NCBI GenBank assembly: GCA_025057755.1 | Contig: JANWVC010000020.1 | Coordinates: 1 to 64,000 of the forward strand | From: Limisphaera sp. | Lineage (GTDB): Bacteria; Verrucomicrobiota; Verrucomicrobiia; Limisphaerales; Limisphaeraceae | Length of the DNA stretch: 64,000 nt | Direction: 5' to 3' | Part shown: piece after piece, positions 62,501-64,000 of the stretch | Position numbering within the stretch: position 1 is the first letter of the stretch | How the letters are laid out: every line of letters begins with the position of its first letter | Program-made: the position numbers and the translations under genes | Notes under the pieces: generated by a model | Seen by the model: only the letters and a program-made list of their open reading frames with translations | Told to the model about the DNA's origin: nothing | Databases searched by the model: none

Positions 62501-64000
62501 TCCCCAACGTATGGATTAACGAAGTGATGCCGGAAAATCTGACCGGTCCCACAGATGGCGCTGGTCAACGGGATCCCTGGATTGAACTTTACAATCCTTC
62601 TGAAACTGTGGTGGATTTGACCGGTTGTTATCTAACGGATGATTATAGCCAGTTGCTGAAATGGGCGCTGCCCGCTGGTGTGGTCTTAGGGCCGCGCCAG
62701 TTCCTGGTCATCTGGTGCGATGGGCAACCGGGGCAGAGCCGCTCCAACGAATGGCACGCCCCGTTCCGCATTGCCCCGGCTACGGGATCTCTGGCGTTAA
62801 CCCGCCGGCAGGGCCTGGCGCAGGCCCCCGCAGTCATTGATTTTGTGGATTATGTCCAGCTCGGTCCGGATCGGAGTTATGGCAGTTATCCGGATGGCGA
62901 GCCACGTTGGCGCCGGCCCTTTGCGCGTGCCACACCTGGAGGGCCGAACAATCCTGAAATGCCTGTTGTTCAAGTGCGTTTGAACGAGTTCATGGCGTCC
63001 AACACGCGAACGATCGCAGATCCCGCAGATGGCGATTTTGACGATTGGTTTGAACTTCATAACGCAGGCACAAATGAGGTGGACCTGTCCGGATACTATG
63101 TGACGGATAATCTGGCCGATCCCACGAAATACCGCATCCCACCGGGTTACCGAATCCCGCCAGGCGGCTTCCTCCTGGTTTGGGCCGATGAGGAGACTGC
63201 ACAAAATGCCTCTGGATCAGGCTTGCATGTCAATTTCCGGCTTGCCCAATCCGGGGAAGCGCTGGGCCTATTTGCCCCCGATGGATCGGTGGTGGACAGT
63301 TTTTTGTTCGGGCCGCAAACAAGCGATGTTAGTGTGGGGCGCTTTCCTGATGGCGCAGAGTTGCCCCTCGTGGTGCTCACAAGTCCCACGCCCGGGGCTC
63401 CCAATCTCTTGGAAGGGGGAAATCGCCCCCCCGTGTTCGATCCTGTCCCGGATCAGATCGTGGACGAAGGTACAAGCCTCCGTCTGACGGTGCGGGCTGT
63501 GGACCCGGACCCGGGACAGATGGTGCGGTATGAGTTGGGCCAAGGTGCACCTGCGGTGGCAAGTCTCGATCCTTATACCGGACTGTTGTCCTGGCTAACC
63601 GATGAGAACGACGGTCCGGGACGTTACCGCTTTAGCATTACAGCTCGTGATACGGGTGTGCCGTCCCGATTGGCTGTGTTGTGGATGAATCTCGAAGTGC
63701 GTGAGGTGAATCAGCCACCCGCGTTCTCGGCAATTCCGGATGTGGCGATTGATGAAGGGGCGCTGCTCACTCTGATGCTGGAGGCATCGGATCCAGATCG
63801 ACCATCCAACCGGTTGACCTTCCGGTTGGTGGCGGGACCGGAAGGCATGGTTGTTTCCTCTGCAGGATTGCTTTCCTGGGCTGTCCCCCCTGGTCTCGGC
63901 GACCAGTGGTTTACCGTGGTGGCGGAGGTGACAGATGACGGCCTGCCTCCTCTGAGTGCCCGGTCGAGCTTCCGTGTGCACGTGCGAGATGTGCCCAATC
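56578..64000 (+). CDS. Giant secreted lamin-tail / CotH-like protein, 3' end outside the window
   Basis: At least 2474 codons, still open at the window end. The ATG at 56578 starts an export signal (hydrophobic Trp/Leu/Gly-rich run at about 24-44, GQTAQ after). Order: PA14-like domain (about 50-205), Ig-like (213-298), Ig-like/Big_5 (300-400), DUF1349-like beta-sandwich (about 405-590), lamin-tail domains starting near 604, 767 and 897, a jelly-roll region (about 1100-1220), a CotH-like domain (about 1340-1710, with MRLYFNG and WDIDFTFG), further lamin-tail domains near 1808, 1978 and 2133, and cadherin/He_PIG-like repeats from about 2285. Such proteins are common in Verrucomicrobiota, outside the cell or on its surface. 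CotH is a protein kinase in spore formers; activity here is not shown. Confidence 0.85.
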   Translation, partial: MNHDQGCLLLSSVQAQVTRGFQHGWVSCWLGWWLLGWGLLGWASGQTAQGIRREVWEGIPGSAVADLTNAPAFPNQPTSIFWVTDFFEAPVNALENYGQRMHGYLSPPVTGDYTFWIASDDQGELWLSTDASPANRRLIAWVSSWTDSRQWTKEPNQQSAPIRLEAGRYYYIAALQKEGGGGDNLAVRWLRPDGVDEEPIPARYLIPFGVSLNPPVIQQQPTNTAVMEGGTAVFSVQLVNPEMVGYQWQRNFVTLPGATGPVLRYGPVQLGDHGAQFRVIATNSAGSVTSAVAVLTVTPDTVPPQLVAARNEGRTRVRVWFSEPMAAPAALQPANYRLDRGRSVLSAEFGESPSVVVLSTSALSYGETYTLTVSNLTDRAATPNALPPGAEIRFTAYEFVPQDIGNPALPGRSLSVTGGVDVLGSGNTIGGVSDQFHFGWQEYQGDFDLEVRVAGLTVTDPFVRAGLMARESLDPNARFGAALASSPQLGCFFQARTSVGGTASITGPRSGFPVNYPHTWLRLRRTGQTLTGFASFDGHIWTQLGTTTLTGMSNRVYVGLAVCSDNTNALAWGRFRDFGSTRSLQTGPLRRTREPIGPANRTTGMIFSEIMYHPADRNDGRNLEFVELHNARSVFEDLTGWQIAGDVEYRFPDGFILQAGETVVVAANPEDLRAVYGITNVLGPYTGTLPDDSGRLWLLNNAGAIRLAVSYSDQPPWPAAADGAGHSLVLVRPSWGEEEPRAWGASEFRGGSPGEVDPEVPAPEKAVVINEFLAHTDDPQLDFVELYNRSNQRVDMSGCVLTDDPSRARFRIPNGTFIEPRGFLVWDQNQLGFALSAAGETLYLVASNGLRVLDAVRFGGQENGVSSGRTPDGNPNVRRLMVPTPGTSNAGRRLEPVVINEIMYHPITEQDQDEYVELHNWSSSPVDVSGWRFVEGIEFTLPQGTVLPAGGYLVIAKNVERLRSRYPQLHAGNSVGNYAGRLSNGGERLALNKPDWVMTTNTTGQVSSNRIWITVAEAVYVDGSRWSRYADGGGSSLELIDPRADPLLPSSWVDSDETGKAPWTTLAVTGRWDHANGNVSANRLYLGLLENGECLVDDVEVTPLGGGNLVANGGFESGSTGWLFSGNHSGSMVVSTGAISGASCLYIRAAGDVDTGPNAIRTALTGIAAPNSTNILRLKARWLAGCPQILARIRGNGVELAGNLVVPPNLGTPGLPNSRRVPNAGPAISEVQHDPALPDVGETVRVTCRVADPDGLSAVRLQFRVDPASSLTTVSMVDDGTQGDDLAGDGVYTATIAGRSAGTLIAFRVLAIDRNGATSIFPPRAPQEECLIRWGDPVPFGTFAHYHLWFTAATAAARTAGLDNTWRDATLVYGQHRVIYNAGFRDKGSPYHGGRGDLAVWTSGEEPLLGTHRRVFASTGNGGSEATGIRSQLAAWYAQQLGIPYLHAHYMRLYFNGALFRPDIMEDLEEPDHEYAERWFPADETGDLYKVAVWFEFQDNNSDFNGTSATIERFVTVGNEYKLARYRWNWQRRTRDGDANNYRQFFDLVNVLNDTSTNYVPGILNLADMEQWMRVLAYDFAMGNWDAWTYRVGQNMYLYRPWGRKWVLIPWDIDFTFGLGDSTSAALRGGHDNTMNRAYVTPTFLRMSWRAYQDTVNGPFRSDRFQPQIDARRSVLMKNGVTGLTHPSVITSWINGRRAYIQSQLNAVDNPTFAITSNAGNHFTSSVPSVTLDGVAPIAVTSVEVNGRAVPVTWTGLRTFRVVLPLTGPTNVLQFVGRDRKGQIIPGAQAGITVYYWGQLPRVEDHVVINEIHYWPRVGEEGSSFVELFNRSTTASFDLSGFRLQGVGYTFPAGSIFPPGAYWVLVANRARFDAVYGGSVPVFDVYPGGLDDDGERLALFRPGLEPGTEDLVTDVRYRPGPPWPAAAAGGGSSLQLIDPAQGSWRVGNWWAPPTNHPGRTTPGRANAGAESLAPFPNVWINEVMPENLTGPTDGAGQRDPWIELYNPSETVVDLTGCYLTDDYSQLLKWALPAGVVLGPRQFLVIWCDGQPGQSRSNEWHAPFRIAPATGSLALTRRQGLAQAPAVIDFVDYVQLGPDRSYGSYPDGEPRWRRPFARATPGGPNNPEMPVVQVRLNEFMASNTRTIADPADGDFDDWFELHNAGTNEVDLSGYYVTDNLADPTKYRIPPGYRIPPGGFLLVWADEETAQNASGSGLHVNFRLAQSGEALGLFAPDGSVVDSFLFGPQTSDVSVGRFPDGAELPLVVLTSPTPGAPNLLEGGNRPPVFDPVPDQIVDEGTSLRLTVRAVDPDPGQMVRYELGQGAPAVASLDPYTGLLSWLTDENDGPGRYRFSITARDTGVPSRLAVLWMNLEVREVNQPPAFSAIPDVAIDEGALLTLMLEASDPDRPSNRLTFRLVAGPEGMVVSSAGLLSWAVPPGLGDQWFTVVAEVTDDGLPPLSARSSFRVHVRDVPN
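58390..63200 (+). repeat. Six lamin-tail domain repeats in the giant protein
   Basis: Recurring units start near 58390, 58876, 59266, 61999, 62510 and 62975. Each has a V-I-N-E-like strand (VVINEFLAH, VVINEIMYHP, VWINEV, VRLNEFM) followed by FVELHN, FVELYN or WIELYN, a DLTGW- or DMSG-like turn and a later LPxG strand. Three stand before the CotH-like domain and three behind it. Confidence 0.75.

Overview
The window reads as chromosomal DNA of a free-living, flagellated, aerobic Verrucomicrobiota bacterium, most likely of the Pedosphaera/Limisphaera lineage. Grounds: H-X9-DG-like pseudopilin, exosortase, LamG/B-repeat and lamin-tail/CotH secreted giants, an alternative complex III (Act) respiratory operon, Cys-depleted DksA-like and L33 proteins, and moderately high GC. 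The placement is inferred from gene content. No rRNA, tRNA, CRISPR array, insertion sequence or phage module was seen.

Layout. 1-5378: a pseudopilin fused to a zinc ribbon, then a polymerase/ligase-hydrolase-transglutaminase-like membrane protein interrupted at a 9-T run, then about 1.5 kb without a supportable gene. 5379-9390: NikR, an HTH-metallo-beta-lactamase fusion, and a leftward pair of sugar-metabolism genes (sugar-phosphate isomerase and Gfo/Idh/MocA dehydrogenase). 9762-15022: a three-gene chemosensory operon of Wsp type (WspA-like receptor, a fused WspB-WspD-like double CheW, and a WspE-like CheA whose receiver domain has lost its phospho-acceptor Asp). 15225-16259: DksA-like protein, ribosomal L33 and S18. 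16614-25048: thioesterase, a three-domain LplT-PlsC-acyl-ACP synthetase, an MDR oxidoreductase, an RRM RNA-binding protein and a secreted GH29 fucosidase.

25415-31947: a flagellar operon flhA-orf-flhF-orf-fliA-motA-motB-orf, closed by a terminator. 32063-41395: VanZ-like protein, exosortase, a large LamG/B-repeat protein, a POT peptide transporter and a GH43-like enzyme. 41867-53023: a tightly coupled respiratory operon with actABCDEF, a small membrane protein, then CcoN-, CcoO- and CcoP-like genes. The CcoN-like subunit has lost the low-spin haem and CuB histidines, so this is not an ordinary cbb3 oxidase; it is the most unusual system in the window. 53070-56336 is an SNF2 helicase, and 56578 to the window end is the start of a giant secreted lamin-tail/CotH protein.

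Functionally, the window joins electron transport (Act complex passing electrons to a c-type cytochrome module), motility and surface sensing (flagellar and Wsp-like genes), and polysaccharide/peptide scavenging (GH29, GH43, POT, LamG proteins).
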